Part shown: positions 1 through 8,546 of the stretch, in pieces
How positions within the stretch are numbered: the first letter of the stretch is position 1
Layout: each line of letters starts with the position of its first letter
Source of the DNA: Thoreauomyces humboldtii
Lineage: Eukaryota > Chytridiomycota > Chytridiomycetes > Spizellomycetales > Powellomycetaceae
Direction: 5' to 3'
NCBI GenBank assembly: GCA_027596035.1
Contig: JADGJA010000516.1
Location: 1 to 16,337, forward strand
Length of the DNA stretch: 16,337 bases
Program-made: the position numbers and the translations under genes
Notes under the pieces: model-generated
Seen by the model: only the letters and a program-made list of their open reading frames with translations
The model's database searches: none
What the model was told of the DNA's origin: nothing

Positions 1-86
1 TTGCGGACAACGGCGTGGTCCACTACATCGATACCGTCATGGTTCCCCAGAACATCGAGCTCCCCTACGACCGTTGGGCGCAGTGA
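1..86 (+). CDS. Fasciclin (FAS1) domain protein, C-terminal end only
   Basis: Partial gene running in from the left edge; only the last 27 codons are visible, read from base 3 to the TGA at 84-86. The reading contains NGVVHYIDTVMVP, which matches the closing strand of a FAS1 domain (family pattern: NGV-hydrophobic-H-hydrophobic-I-D-x-V-hydrophobic-x-P). FAS1 domains mediate cell adhesion and are usually found on secreted or GPI-anchored fungal proteins. The protein ends 14 residues after that block (QNIELPYDRWAQ at the end), with no hydrophobic GPI-type tail, so this copy is more likely secreted, soluble or vacuolar than GPI-anchored; this is inference from a fragment. It converges with the next gene, with about 195 bp between the two stop codons. 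Confidence 0.72.
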   Translation, partial: ADNGVVHYIDTVMVPQNIELPYDRWAQ

Positions 87-281
87 TCTATCCGCTTTTT
101 CCTGGTTGCTTCCTATACCTGTCCTGCTCTTTTCTTTCGAATACATTGACCTCCCAATTTGACAATGCGTGCATTGCTGCAGTCGGAGCTCCTTCCACTC
201 GTTGCCGACCTTACACCTTTAGTTTCAGTAGATACATTGTTGTCGTGAAGTTTCCTGTCTTAAACTCGCTATCGTTTCAGT

Positions 282-752
282 TCAATCATCGCATTCTCCG
301 TCCCCGCATTCATTCCTCCAATCTGTCTCCACCACGCGTCCCCTGACTACTCTGACAATCTTCTTCCCACTCGCTCCGCCGACCGCAAGCTCCCAGAGCC
401 AGAACGCGACGACCACGGCCACAACGATGCACGCGATTCCCGCCAGCCCCTTCTCCTTCGAGGTGGGCGTCAGGGACTCTCTCCGTCGTCTCAGCGCGAC
501 GGACATCCGACGGGGAGAGGAGACGATGGCCGAGGACATTCGACGGAGGAGGGACGCGCCGCCGGGTCCCACCATGCCAGGGCTGGTCGGGGATGACACA
601 TCGTCCTGCAGGTGGTCAGAGTTGATTCGCTTGCGAAGGGTGGGAGTAGGTGAAGTCGCTTGGTCAAGAGGTGTGAGTAGCGAAGAAATGTCGAGCTCCC
701 CGCTACTGGATCGCGGGCTGGACGGCAAGGATGACATTGAGGTGCGGGACAT
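282..752 (-). CDS. Small single-pass membrane protein, unknown function
   Basis: A 156-residue protein from the ATG at 752. The frame stays open a little further upstream, but only through non-ATG codons, so 752 is the best start. Residues 1-100 are Ser/Pro/Arg-rich and look disordered, with repeated SSP and SPR motifs and basic runs at 70-72, 81-82 and 88-91. One strong transmembrane helix lies at about 103-124 (GIACIVVAVVVAFWLW in its core). The short tail has a basic stretch (KKIVRVVRGR) and ends acidic with two cysteines (NECGDGECDD). The basic N-terminal flank suggests a cytosolic N-terminus and a type II or tail-anchored topology, although the C-side is also basic. I do not recognise a family. 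The gene has no intron and lies downstream of, and in the same direction as, the DUF4246 gene. Confidence 0.6.
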   Translation of the reverse strand: MSRTSMSSLPSSPRSSSGELDISSLLTPLDQATSPTPTLRKRINSDHLQDDVSSPTSPGMVGPGGASLLRRMSSAIVSSPRRMSVALRRRRESLTPTSKEKGLAGIACIVVAVVVAFWLWELAVGGASGKKIVRVVRGRVVETDWRNECGDGECDD

Positions 753-1168
753 GACGACGGGGTTTCGAGCTGAATCTCGCAAGGGAGCCAACAGTCTAGT
801 TTTCGTACGGGATGGATGATGTTCGATTCGATTTGCTTGTTGCGATTCGCAAAAGAATGCTGCTTGTTCCTGGCTTCTATTGCTTTCTTGCTCAAAATAC
901 TCCTGCGAAGGAGAGGCTCAAGAATGCCCGGTTGCGGCGAGCGGAGAGTCTCCATGCGATTACGTCAGCAACTGCCGGAGGGTTTTTTGGACTGCACGCT
1001 GTTTGATGTTGAGAACTGCGGAAACGAGACCCCTCGTTCGTCCTGAGTGTCCCAAGTCCATGAGGTCGCGGAATTCGTTTTCAGGTCAATATGTAAATTA
1101 GCTACAGCATCACAGAATTGTGCGTCAGGTACTCTCTTCTATGGCCCCAGATCACGGGCCGCATCGGA
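753..1168. other. Intergenic, 416 bp
   Basis: Lies between two minus-strand genes, so it should hold the 3' UTR of the DUF4246 gene and the promoter of the small membrane-protein gene. Short open frames on both strands lack convincing codon use or motifs. I see no RNA gene, repeat or clear TATA box. Confidence 0.5.
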
Positions 1169-3349
1169 TCAATCATCCTCATCATAACCCGTCTCCCAGA
1201 TGGCGTTCAGTGAGTCCACGTACTCTTTCCCCTCTCGCGTGATGCACAATCGATGCACCCGCGCCTCCTGCATGCTCATCCCCCACTTGGCCCGATCCAC
1301 GAGCTTGGTCAAAATCTCCATCGGTAGCGGTCGTCGTAGATGCATGGAAGCCGCTCGATCGAGGATGACCGAGATGTACGGTCGCATCCGGTCCCAGCGT
1401 TGCGTAGGCACGGTGCCCGTGGACTGAACCCTTGCTCCGGGGTTCACAAGAAGAAACACCAAAACTTTGTGCTGAGCAAGACCGCTGTGGGTCGACGCCT
1501 CATCTCCTCTTTCGTCGCCTCGTCGAAGTATGTGCTTGTATCCGGCAATGCGATGCTGCAGCGCCGCGGCGTTCGGATATGCAATCAGCCGTCCCTCTCT
1601 CGTCGCTATGCAGCCGAGGTCGAACGTCCTTGCCGCGCAATGCGCGTGAGCTGCTCGGACCTTTTGCACCACATCGTCCTCTATCCTCGCATCCCACTCG
1701 GCGACCATGTCAACGCCGCATGCGGCTGCCGCGTCCCTGACGAGGTCAGCCAGGTGAGCATCCACGTGGCACCCTCGAGACCCACGGCGTCGAAGGCCCC
1801 GAAAGGCAAGACCGTGATCGCGGATCAAAGGGGAGGATGCGTAACAGTAGATACTGGAGGCAAGAATGTGGTCCTGAGGCATGCCGGCTAGCTGCCAGTG
1901 ACCTTCGTGTGTTTCGCCGGGTTTGAGCGTGTAGTTGATCGCCTTCACCACCACCTGAACACTGCTTGTCAGGACATTTCGCCGTGAAGTCAGGATTGCG
2001 GAAGACCAATCTCACCTGGATCCGCTGGCCTCTCAACATTCTTGTCGTGCACGCTTCCCAAAGCGGGATGCAAGGTGTCAAAGCACCTTCCAAGGCGTTG
2101 GCTAGCTCTGCTTCATCCTTGGCATCAATCCGATCGCTGATTCTCGACTTGAAAGTCGCCGCACCAGCATCGTCCACATCCACCTCGGCAGGCAACCACT
2201 GATACCTGCCGCTTTCTTGCCCGTTCCCATCGGCAGGTGGACATCTCTCATTGTCTCTCCGAACGAAACTCTCGCCCCGGACGTACGGATAGATTGATGG
2301 ATGGATGACATCGTGAACTTTTCCGTACGCCCAGGGTCGGATGTCCTTGTGCGGAAGTCTGGCAATGGCGTCGAGGTGTGTTGCGATGGCGTGCTTGGTA
2401 GCGATAGGAAGAGCTTCATCCACAGAGCGAACCGAACGGGCTTGGTGAGTTCGCCACGTTGCATTTAATGAGCATTCAAGCCGTGACTCGACTGCAGAGA
2501 GGATGGCGTTGCCCGGGAGATGAAAGGCTTGAATAGTATGGTCCGCGGGATGATGATCGGAAGCTGTTGCGAAGCACTGTCATGTTTGCGCTGGAATTAC
2601 TATAGGTGCAACTCGAGCCTCCAGTCACACCATGAAAATACCCCTGATTGACCTACCTTCTCGCAGAACTCGCTGGATCCCGCGTGATAATCCTCGGCGA
2701 GGATCCGCCGACACGTCTCGCAACGAGCCACTTGGCCTTCAATAGGTAGCTGTACCGAACAGTGCGTACAAACTCGTGCAGGCATCTGAATCTCCTCGTC
2801 GTCATTCTCCGAGTGACGAACAAAGTATGGCGAGCTACCATCCGGCGGCGCAAGGGGCATCTGCACCACCTTCGGTTGGTCCTCAGAGGCGTCTCGGTCC
2901 ACAGGGCTCTTTCCGATCTCCGTCGTGTCATGCGACAGTGCGCACACATCTTCCAGCCTCAGAAGCGCCTCCGTGTGAAGCTCGGCCATGACTGAATTCA
3001 GCCTGTAGGCAACGACCCCCGGCGCCGCAAGCTTCGCCACTTGAACGCACTGCTTTCGGTCGTCCTCGGTGCAGATACGGCGCGTCCAGTCGTCGAGACG
3101 TCGCACGGCACGTTTCATGGCGAAGCATTGTCGAATTTCATCTTCAGCTAGTCGCCTTGATTCTGCAGGTTCCGTATGCATTGTGTTCAATGGCCTATTG
3201 CATTCTCTCTCCTCGTCGACTTTCCGGGCAACGCGTCAGCGCGATGACGTCCCCAGAATGACTCACCGCTTCTTGAGCAGTCGAAACCAATGCTCAAGGC
3301 CGCGCAGGATACATTCACATTTCATTGCTGCTAACATGACCGCATTCAT
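1169..3349 (-). CDS. DUF4246 family protein with a ZZ-like zinc finger, four exons
   Basis: Spliced model: exons 3349-3267, 3194-2657, 2576-2016 and 1954-1169, giving 655 residues. The introns are 72, 80 and 61 nt (GTGAGT..TAG, GTAGGT..CAG, GTGAGA..CAG) and all phases agree; intron 1 has a CTGAC branch-point match. Residues 170-220 form a ZZ-type-like finger: C170-x2-C173, C186-x2-C189, C205-x2-C208-F, then HHPADH. The second intron falls between C205 and C208, so only splicing completes the finger. From about residue 225 the protein follows DUF4246: FHLPGN, IHPSIYPYVRG, QWLPAEVDVD, the VVVKAINYTLKPGE block across the last junction, HILASSIYCY, RLIAYPNAAALQHR, HKVLVFLLVNP, and a C-terminal MSMQEARVHRL. 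DUF4246 is a mainly fungal family of unsettled biochemistry. I recall a WHVEG block in typical members; here the matching place reads HWQLAG (413-418), so a possible metal site may be lost. Spacing between the fourth and fifth ZZ cysteines (15 residues) is longer than usual. The first exon is the least certain part. Confidence 0.82.
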
Positions 3350-3455
3350 TATCGATGATTACTGCAGGGGGGAAGGGTCGCTCTGAGTGGGGAAACGTTT
3401 TTCTCTCGCCCAGCCGTACGCTTGAAACTGTTCATTGCGGCGTACGACGCTGCTA

Positions 3456-4717
3456 TCAAATCCATCTTCGAGGATCGTATCGGCCACCACTGTACCGGTT
3501 CCGCACCACCATGTTCAGCCTGCCGGGATACAGATGCTGCTCTCCCCAGCTTGAGGAGAAGGGGTAGTTGTGAAAGTTCGCGCGGCGAGGAGCCATCCAT
3601 CCATCTTTGAAAGTTACGCGGGGGGCGCAAGTCCAGTGAGATGTGGTCAGAGCACGCATGTAACTGAAGTAGGCAACTTACCCATCCCATAACCAGGCGA
3701 CCTTGACTCAGCATCTCGGACCCGATGTTGCGCTGAGAACCTATGTTACCTTACTACAATAGCGAGCAAGGTCTGCGTGAGTGCTTACCGCGTGCGATGT
3801 ACGGATTGGTTAGGTATTGGACACGAAGACGTGGTCTGCAAGGACGGCTAAAGATGTCGCGTGTGGGGCGCCAGCTTTGGTCCGCTGTGGCATGGCCATT
3901 GTCGGATCTGTAAAGGGAAGCTGGCACACGAAAGCAATCAGGTTCTCTCCTCCAAGCACATCTGAATCATTTCGTTCATTTGCCTTACATGGACAGACAG
4001 ACTTTCATGGAGAACAAAAATATAGGTGAGTAGATACTCCCGGAATGGTATTCACGTCCTTCTGAATCATCATACCTTGAAGTGTCCTTTTCCATCGCAG
4101 GCTACAGAATGTACAAGATTATTAGCCACCGCAGCATGCTGGAGAATCAGTACATTATGATGATTCCTAACCGTAGCAGCGCGCAAGGCTGCGGAGATTG
4201 TTTGCTCCGCGAGGCGAAGGGCACTGCAAAAGATCGAAGTGCTTCGGTTGATCATAATTCAAATAAGTAAGAAGAGTATATGATACCCACCTCATTCCTT
4301 CGATGACCGACACCATCGCAATTGTAGCAGGTCAAAGCCAACTGACCGCGCCGTCCGTCCAGACCGCAATGCGCCTTAGGTTCGGTAATGTCCATAGGAT
4401 CCGAAATTAGTTCACCTTCACCATCTTCTTCGCCTGTAATCTTTTTGATCTTCAGGCGCTGGGGTTCTTCAAAGCCGTCGTTTGGTTTGGCAGAGGCCTG
4501 AAGGGTCAGAGATCTGGCTCTTTGCTGCTTGGAGAGGCTGGACAGAAGAGGAAGCTCCGGTATTCCACAGGCAGCCGGGCTTGGACTCCCAAACGATTCC
4601 TTACGAAAAAACTCTTTGAAACTTTGACGACCTGAGGACTTTTAACACAGAAGGTGTACTCACGATTGTCGCAGAGACGCTGCGCGATCTTTTCTGGGGT
4701 ACCGTTCGAGCGGGCAT
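3456..4717 (-). CDS. CCHC zinc-knuckle protein, eight exons, probably RNA-binding
   Basis: Spliced model: exons 4717-4664, 4611-4291, 4223-4172, 4101-4076, 4001-3989, 3920-3789, 3732-3682 and 3604-3456, giving 265 residues. Introns are 52, 67, 70, 74, 68, 56 and 77 nt, all GT-AG and in phase. Two CCHC knuckles (C-x2-C-x4-H-x4-C) are visible: C113/C116/H121/C126 (CYNCDGVGHRRNEC) and C141/C144/H149/C154 (CYACDGKGHFKSVC). The N-terminus is basic and Ser-rich (QKRSRS), residues 64-92 are charged and acidic, and the C-terminus (about 175-265) is rich in Arg, Tyr, Gly and aromatic residues (RNRYSGGRYDPRRW). CCHC knuckles bind single-stranded RNA or DNA, so a role in RNA binding, processing or translation is likely; it recalls Gis2/Byr3-type proteins but has only two knuckles and different flanks. 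Final cysteines of both knuckles lie on separate exons, and C154 is on a 13-nt exon. An unspliced 3988-3921 intron would give another C-terminus, stopping at 3810. The gene starts 553 bp from a divergent gene and ends 106 bp before the DUF4246 start. Confidence 0.75.
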
Positions 4718-5270
4718 GATTGCAGATAGCTTTGTCGGAACGGGTAGGATATCGGCAGGGATGAAAAGACGCAAAGAACACCAACGCAAGAACAACTCAG
4801 GGAATCATCCAAAGACGAAGCGAATGAAAATAAGTTTTGCAAAAACCGTGCAGCGGAGCAGATGCAGAGCTCTCAGCCTGAGCGGCGGCTCGAAAGTGCG
4901 GCGTACACAGCGCCGCTCTGACCTCCGCAGGAAAACGTTCTGCAGCCTTTTCCTCCAATCTTGGAACGCCGTGTTTTCCTCCAACGCCCCTGACTTACCT
5001 GCAATGGTTGGCAAGAGTATGCTTAACTCGGTGGCCCCCAATGCCGTAGACAGTGCCGTGCAGTCAGTTCTGCGCAGCCTGTCCGGCTGCGCAAGTGGTC
5101 GGAGTTCTGACGTTCGCTGTCTAAACCTCCTATTCGTTCCTTTGCCCGCTGTCTCTTCGCGGGATCTTTCCTCCGCTTCTGCTTCTCAACGACACCCACC
5201 ACGCCATCGACCTGGGCTCCTCGTCGAGGTCTCGCCTGCTTTCTCTCGTCCATCCCAACGACCGCCCTCG
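4718..5270. promoter_or_regulatory. Divergent intergenic region between zinc-knuckle gene and 5271-6296 gene
   Basis: 553 bp between two outward-facing starts, so it probably carries both promoters. It is open in several frames (for example a plus frame continuous with the 5271 exon), but none shows a motif or good codon use. A strong GTAAGT donor-like site at 4998-4993 on the minus strand could mark a 5' UTR intron or an upstream exon of the zinc-knuckle gene. No clear TATA box seen. Confidence 0.45.
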
Positions 5271-6296
5271 ATGCCACGATCCCCTCACGAACCGACAGAT
5301 CCGTCAGGAGACGGCACGTCGCCAGACGCTCTCTCCCTCCCCGACGAGAAACGAACATCCCTGCTCGACATCGTTCGCGACACCCTCTCACGGTCGGGGA
5401 AGACGACCGTCTTGTATCGCGTGGTGGTGTGCGGAAAAGTCGTCCCAGGAACGTCGAGGAACGATATCGCTGGTAAGAGATGGGAAGGGAAACATCTTCC
5501 TCCATGCAAGCTCACGGAATGGCTTGATCTAAACGTTCCATGGGAGGGCATCAGCGCATTATCAGAAGTTTTTCAAGCAGTATCAGGCAGCGGACACGGC
5601 GGAACTGATCACAGGCTTGCTGGTGCTGATGGAGGAGGTGTGGATTCACATCCTGGAGGTATGGGTGCGCATGCAAAACGTTTCCCCAACGTTAGATGTC
5701 TCTTGAAGCTCAACCCCAGATTTTTCGGCTGCCTTCAAAGGCATCGAGCAAAGTAGCCTACTCGTTCCTGCGCGACCTGGCCAACCCGTCGTCCTCCCAT
5801 CTCACATCCTCCTCAAAGATCCTGCTCCTCCAGGACGACATCTCGACCCGGTTCTACCCGTTCTGGGCTTCCCGAAACAACGACGAACCGGCGGGAGCCG
5901 CCACCGAGGCCGACCTCGACGACAACGTGAGGGACAAGGGAGTGGCCGACGTCTGCGTGGGACTGTGTGGAGTAGGGGGACGGTTGGGAGCTCTCAGCAA
6001 GGTAACCCTCGTCGCATGTCCCTCGAGTTACGATCGTTACAGTGGGACTTTGGACAGAACCTCATCTTTGATTCGTTCTTTTCGTAAAAAAACAAAAGGC
6101 GGATCTGAAGCCAGCTCTCGACGAACTCGGGACCCACTTCAAGGATCTTCTCCCCAGGGCGGCCACCCTCGAGAGGATGACAGAGAGCAACGCGGTGATG
6201 GGCATCGAGGAGTGGCTAGAGATGTTCGACACCCACTCGAATCCGGTGTTGGAGAGCGAACTCGTTTGGCCCACGCAGCAGACCCTCGTCTTCTGA
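5271..6296 (+). CDS. Hypothetical protein, four exons
   Basis: Spliced model: exons 5271-5472, 5555-5658, 5720-6001 and 6099-6296, giving 261 residues. Introns are 82, 61 and 97 nt with donors GTAAGA, GTATGG and GTAACC and CAG/CAG/AAG acceptors; phases agree. The N-terminus (1-30) is Pro/Ser/Asp-rich and disordered. Residues about 30-125 look helical, with amphipathic segments such as AHYQKFFKQYQ (from 68) and a hydrophobic stretch LITGLLVLMEEVWIHILEI (85-103) that is too charged to be a sure membrane helix. The C-terminal exon is a charged helix-rich segment (DELGTHFKDLL, GIEEWLEMFD) ending in TLVF. I do not recognise a family or a catalytic motif. The ATG at 5271 is the best start, but its context is weak and the frame is open upstream, so the N-terminus may be longer. 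It converges with the fungalysin gene, 258 bp between stops; that gap holds T-rich sequence but no other feature. Confidence 0.65.
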
Positions 6297-6554
6297 GGAA
6301 GCCTTGACGTACGCTTCCGGTAGTTTTTTTGTTGACCCGGCGGTACCAAGCCCAACTTGTATCTATCTGCATCGTCCTACCGGTACACGTTTTGTTGGCT
6401 GACCCCAGCGGGTTTGGACGTCGACTTCGAAGGGTAAGAGAAAATGTTCATTTGTCTAATGTAAAAGGCAACTATGTACGAGGGAGAAACGATTGTCCGA
6501 GTCGCTCAGCGACGTGTAAACAACGGACGTTCCCGGGGGGTATATCTAACACAT

Positions 6555-8546
6555 CTAGCACGAGTCGTCCCACCAAGGGCAGTCGTCCGTGGGAGTAGGC
6601 GTGGGGGCCTCGTCAGTAGTGGTGGGAGTGGGCTCCGCGGTGGTGGTGGGCTCGGGCGCCGCGGTGGTCTTGTGGCCGTGGGCAGGGGTGGTGGTAGGAG
6701 TAGTAGGGGAGGTAGGGGTTCCGGTAGATCCAGGCGTCCATCCCTTGCAGTCGGCAGGGACGGAGTGGTCGTCCTTGTAGTTCTTGGCGGTGACACCGAG
6801 ACCACGCTTGGCGAAAGCAGTCCAGATGGCGCACTTGTTGACACCCTTGTACCTGGTGGCATCGGCCTGAATGATGGCATCACGGGCCTGGACGAAGGTA
6901 GGGGTGCAGGGCTGCAGAGCGAGGGAGTCGATGAAGAGCTGGAGGGCGACGACATTTCCCTGAGTTTGGGTAGCGTCCCAGATGTTGCTGGCGAAGCCGT
7001 GCGTGTCCACCAAGTTCCAGTAGACCTCGTTCCACATGGTGCACCAAACTTCTCCGATGGAGTGCACCTCGTCGAGACCGGCGACGGCAGAGTACATGAG
7101 GGGGTTGCGGGTCAAGCTGGTGGAGTAGGGCACGGATCGGATACCGGCAGTGTTGTTCTCGACCCAGGTTCCCATGACGATGTCGGTGTCACGAGTCTGG
7201 TCAGCCTTGCGCATGATGAAGACGGCGGTCGTGTCGGACCAGCCCTCTCCCATGCCGCCAGCCTCATTGTTGTTCAGGCACTCGGTGTTCGATGGCCCAC
7301 CGGTGAGACGGTTGCTGATGCCGTGGGTGAACTCGTGGATCGGGATGTCGTTCTCCATGCCACCGTCGCGGGTTGGCTTGGTTTCATCAAAGATGTACAT
7401 GTTCATCTGGGGCTGCTGACCGTCGGGAGGAGTGGCAAAGTTGGCGTTGTCGGTTCCGCCGTTGTCTTGGACCGAGACCTGGACCGCATCACCGCCCTGG
7501 CCGCCGAGACCCCAGTTGTCGGTCTGGAAGTTTCCAGCCGCCTCGTTGAATCCGTACTGCCAGAACAGGTCGTGCATGTTGTTGACCACGCTGAAGAGGT
7601 TCACCTTGGAGGCGAACGCGTTTCCGGTGGAGTCGGCAGCGGCGGTGAGGTCGTACTTGGTGCTGAAATCGAGAGCAGCACCGCCAGACGCCGTCTTTCC
7701 CGCTTTCGCGGAGTTCACGTTGTTTCCCTGAGTCGTCGTGTAGGATTTGCTTCCGTCGTTGTGCCATCCCTTGGGGGAGGCCTTGAGGTTAGGGGCAGCG
7801 GCTTGGGGGTCGGTGACGGTGACCAGGTCCTTGACGGGGCTGGGCTCCATGGCGTCGAACTTGACGATCGAGTACTTTGCCTTGTGGACGAACGAGTTGG
7901 CGCGGATGATCTTGCCGGTCTTGGCGGAGACATCGATCGAGTACCATTGGAGGTTGGGGTCAGCGTCCTGGGACTTGACCTGAAAGTTCCAGGCGTACTC
8001 GTAGACGCCCTCGGCGGTCTCGGTGTAGTGCTGGACAGCCTTGAAGCTGGGGAGGACCTTGAGACCGGTGGCCTTCTCGGCGGCCGCCTGGGCCTGAGCG
8101 AGGGTCACGGTCGCGACGGCCGAGTCGATCTTGGGAGCGCCGAACTGCTGAGCGGTGGCGATGGAGCTTCCGAAAGAGATGACCTTGCCGTCCTTGATGG
8201 AGACGTTTCCGACCTGGTTGGCGACCTTGTTGCCGGCGATGACACGCTTCACGTAGATGTGGCGTGCTCCGGAGGTTCCGGTGTAGTCATCCGTGACAGC
8301 GAGGTCCGAGGCGGAGAGTCCGAGCTCTTTCGCGATGTAAGCGAGGGCGGCGGTCTTGTCGTCGGTGTGTCCGGAGAGGGATGCGGGCTTGGGAGCACCG
8401 CTTCCGAGAGGGACAAAGACGGGTGTCCTCTGGTAAGTGTTCACCGAGAAGGACGCGCCAGTCGAGGAAAGAGCGGGGGCGGGAGCTGCGTAGGCAGTGG
8501 AGGCCAAGGCGATCGCGGCCAGCGCGACGGTCGAAGTGAACTTCAT
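6555..8546 (-). CDS. Fungalysin, secreted M36 zinc metalloprotease with Thr/Pro-rich tail
   Basis: A 663-residue intronless gene. The ATG at 8546 gives a typical signal peptide (MKFTSTVALAAIALASTAYA, cut near 20). The open frame continues 19 codons upstream without an ATG. Residues about 21-245 form the FTP-type propeptide, which acts as inhibitor and folding helper until cleaved. The catalytic domain follows, with family blocks GWHNDG (260-265), NNMHDLFWQYGF (322-333), the zinc site HEFTHGISNRLTGG with H404, catalytic E405 and H408, and GGMGEGWSD, where E434 is 30 residues after H404 as expected for the third ligand. All catalytic residues are present, so the enzyme should be active outside the cell, degrading proteins for nutrition. 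After about 602 comes an unusual tail of Thr/Pro repeats, likely O-glycosylated, ending DDCPWWDDSC. Codons end strongly in C or G, suggesting high expression. A GATAAAA sequence lies about 70 bp upstream on the minus strand. Confidence 0.95.
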   Translation of the reverse strand: MKFTSTVALAAIALASTAYAAPAPALSSTGASFSVNTYQRTPVFVPLGSGAPKPASLSGHTDDKTAALAYIAKELGLSASDLAVTDDYTGTSGARHIYVKRVIAGNKVANQVGNVSIKDGKVISFGSSIATAQQFGAPKIDSAVATVTLAQAQAAAEKATGLKVLPSFKAVQHYTETAEGVYEYAWNFQVKSQDADPNLQWYSIDVSAKTGKIIRANSFVHKAKYSIVKFDAMEPSPVKDLVTVTDPQAAAPNLKASPKGWHNDGSKSYTTTQGNNVNSAKAGKTASGGAALDFSTKYDLTAAADSTGNAFASKVNLFSVVNNMHDLFWQYGFNEAAGNFQTDNWGLGGQGGDAVQVSVQDNGGTDNANFATPPDGQQPQMNMYIFDETKPTRDGGMENDIPIHEFTHGISNRLTGGPSNTECLNNNEAGGMGEGWSDTTAVFIMRKADQTRDTDIVMGTWVENNTAGIRSVPYSTSLTRNPLMYSAVAGLDEVHSIGEVWCTMWNEVYWNLVDTHGFASNIWDATQTQGNVVALQLFIDSLALQPCTPTFVQARDAIIQADATRYKGVNKCAIWTAFAKRGLGVTAKNYKDDHSVPADCKGWTPGSTGTPTSPTTPTTTPAHGHKTTAAPEPTTTAEPTPTTTDEAPTPTPTDDCPWWDDSC

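Noticed and set aside
1340..1891. 183-codon plus-strand frame opposite DUF4246 exon 4
   Set aside because: No domain or start context; the minus-strand reading matches DUF4246 throughout.
2102..2464. 120-codon minus-strand frame overlapping DUF4246 exon 3
   Set aside because: It is a shifted frame of exon 3; the DUF4246 blocks are in the other frame.
4664..4999. Longer N-terminus of the zinc-knuckle gene from a GTAAGT donor at 4998 to an acceptor at 4796, making a hydrophobic membrane-like start
   Set aside because: Phases fit and the joined segment is hydrophobic, but it needs a 203-nt intron, has no in-frame ATG upstream, and would put a membrane anchor on an RNA-binding protein. The ATG at 4717 with a 52-nt intron is simpler. 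RNA-seq could reopen this.
4716..5756. 346-codon plus-strand frame read as one gene
   Set aside because: Only the part from 5271 to the GTAAGA donor at 5473 fits a gene. The upstream part is unlike a protein, and after 5472 the real coding frame changes through introns at 5473-5554 and 5659-5719.
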